This document shows, in pieces, positions 63,346 to 64,000 of a stretch of DNA of 64,000 nucleotides (positions are counted from its first letter, which is position 1; the number at the start of each line of letters is the position of its first letter). The notes beneath the pieces were generated by a model. The model was not told the DNA's origin. It saw only the letters and a list, made by a program, of their open reading frames with translations, and made no database searches. Both the position numbers and the translations under genes were made by a program. Source of the stretch: Leucobacter tardus (GTDB lineage: Bacteria > Actinomycetota > Actinomycetes > Actinomycetales > Microbacteriaceae); contig NZ_JAGFBF010000005.1 in assembly GCF_017583045.1 (NCBI RefSeq), positions 868,001 through 932,000 on the forward strand, written 5' to 3'.

Positions 63346-64000
63346 GGCAGCATCTCGAGAAAAGTGCGGGCAGCCGGCGACGGATTGAAGTCATCCCAGG
63401 CGAGATACTCGACCCGGCGCGGACCGTCCGTCACCTCCACCGCCCGCAGCCCGGCGCCCGACGGCACGACGGCGGGTGACAGCAGCGCCACGGCGAGATC
63501 GCGTCGCACGAGGTCGAGCATCAGCTCGATACCCATCACCTCGAACGCCACGTCCCGGCGCACCCCGGCCTGAACGAACGCAATATCCGACTGCGCCCGT
63601 CCGGGGGCGTCAGCCGGGAAATCGACGAAGGTGTCCTCCGCCAGATCGGTGAGCCGCAGGCGCCGGCGACCGGCGTGACGGTGACCTTCGCTCAGCACCG
63701 CGACGAGTCGCTCGCGATTGAGCTCACGCCACGCCACGCTCCGCGGAGGCGTTTGCTCCGCCAGGCCGAGCACCGCCGCGTCCATCTCGTGGGCGGCGAT
63801 GGCGGTCATGAACTCATCGCTGCGCCCCTCCCGCACGCGCACGCGCACGGCCGGGTACGCGCGTCGGAATGCGGCGAGCGCACTCGGCAGATCGAGCGTG
63901 GTGACGGTGGGGATCATGCCGATGGTCAGCACGCCGCGGACGGTTCCGGTCGCAGCGGCGGCCTCGACCTGCGCGCGATCGGCCGCCTCGAGACTCGCGC
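63339..64000 (-). CDS. LysR-family transcriptional regulator, partial (N-terminus off right edge)
   Basis: The frame is open to the window end. About 220 residues are visible: the end of the linker helix (EAADRAQVEAAAATGTVRGVLTIGMIP) and the full effector-binding domain to the stop. The HTH is outside. GTG at 63932 is an internal codon, not the start. Target unknown. Confidence 0.85.
   Translation of the reverse strand, partial: ASLEAADRAQVEAAAATGTVRGVLTIGMIPTVTTLDLPSALAAFRRAYPAVRVRVREGRSDEFMTAIAAHEMDAAVLGLAEQTPPRSVAWRELNRERLVAVLSEGHRHAGRRRLRLTDLAEDTFVDFPADAPGRAQSDIAFVQAGVRRDVAFEVMGIELMLDLVRRDLAVALLSPAVVPSGAGLRAVEVTDGPRRVEYLAWDDFNPSPAARTFLEMLPQ

Overview
The window is high-GC DNA (GC-rich third positions, GTG/TTG starts, dense ATGA/GTGA/TTGA stop-start overlaps). 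It most resembles an actinobacterial chromosome, probably Microbacteriaceae. The basis is gene content: a C50-type carotenoid operon with a divergent MarR regulator, a Zur-controlled cysteine-free L36, a fruRKA-ptsH-ptsI locus, an actinobacterial ferrochelatase and an F420-type oxidoreductase pair. The genus is not determined. I see no rRNA, tRNA, insertion sequence, prophage or CRISPR array, and almost every base lies in or next to a gene.

Layout, left to right. 1-3.5 kb: a xylose-type ABC importer (permease cut by the left edge) with a divergent ROK repressor. 3.5-5.7 kb: HAD hydrolase, SDR, SRPBCC protein. 5.7-8.2 kb (minus): a compact three-gene unit made of a small three-repeat peptide, an NO66/MINA53-like JmjC oxygenase translationally coupled to it, and a sucrase-ferredoxin-like protein. 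8.4-13.7 kb: MFS efflux pump, FAD disulfide reductase, GH114-like lipoprotein, VOC protein, glutaminase-STAS. 13.7-20.5 kb: a four-carbon sugar-acid (tetronate) catabolic locus otnCK // dehydrogenase-GntP permease-DeoR, with zapE coupled to its end. 20.5-22.3 kb: a Zur box between Cys-free L36 and a CobW-like protein with a degenerate P-loop. 22.4-25.7 kb: ferrochelatase, Ogt and Ada-AlkA. 26-30.9 kb: MHS transporter, AruI-like ThDP decarboxylase, 2-hydroxyacid dehydrogenase, tandem Lrp regulator. 31-34.2 kb: ABC exporter pair and DUF1684. 34.4-40.3 kb: the complete fructose PTS including HPr and EI. 40.3-44.9 kb: asparaginase, GntR, and poorly characterised membrane, DUF1264 and SRPBCC genes.

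45.0-51.2 kb (plus) is a six-gene overlapping operon: a response-regulator receiver fused to a PIG-L/LmbE deacetylase, an ATP-grasp ligase, a PHP hydrolase, a processive GT2 glycosyltransferase, a 55-residue single-TM protein and a membrane PAS histidine kinase. It looks like a signal-controlled system for making or modifying a surface glycan. 51.2-56.6 kb: LysG/LysE, amidohydrolase, F420-type reductase and luciferase-like pair with a divergent MarR. 56.7-63.3 kb: siderophore-interacting protein, then the convergent carotenoid operon idi-crtE-crtB-crtI-crtEb (all junctions 4-bp overlaps, no lycopene cyclase) and its divergent CrtR-like MarR. A LysR regulator runs off the right edge.

The two places most worth attention are the repeat peptide/JmjC/sucrase-ferredoxin unit (5.7-8.2 kb), a candidate peptide-hydroxylation system, and the receiver-deacetylase glycan operon (45.0-51.2 kb).
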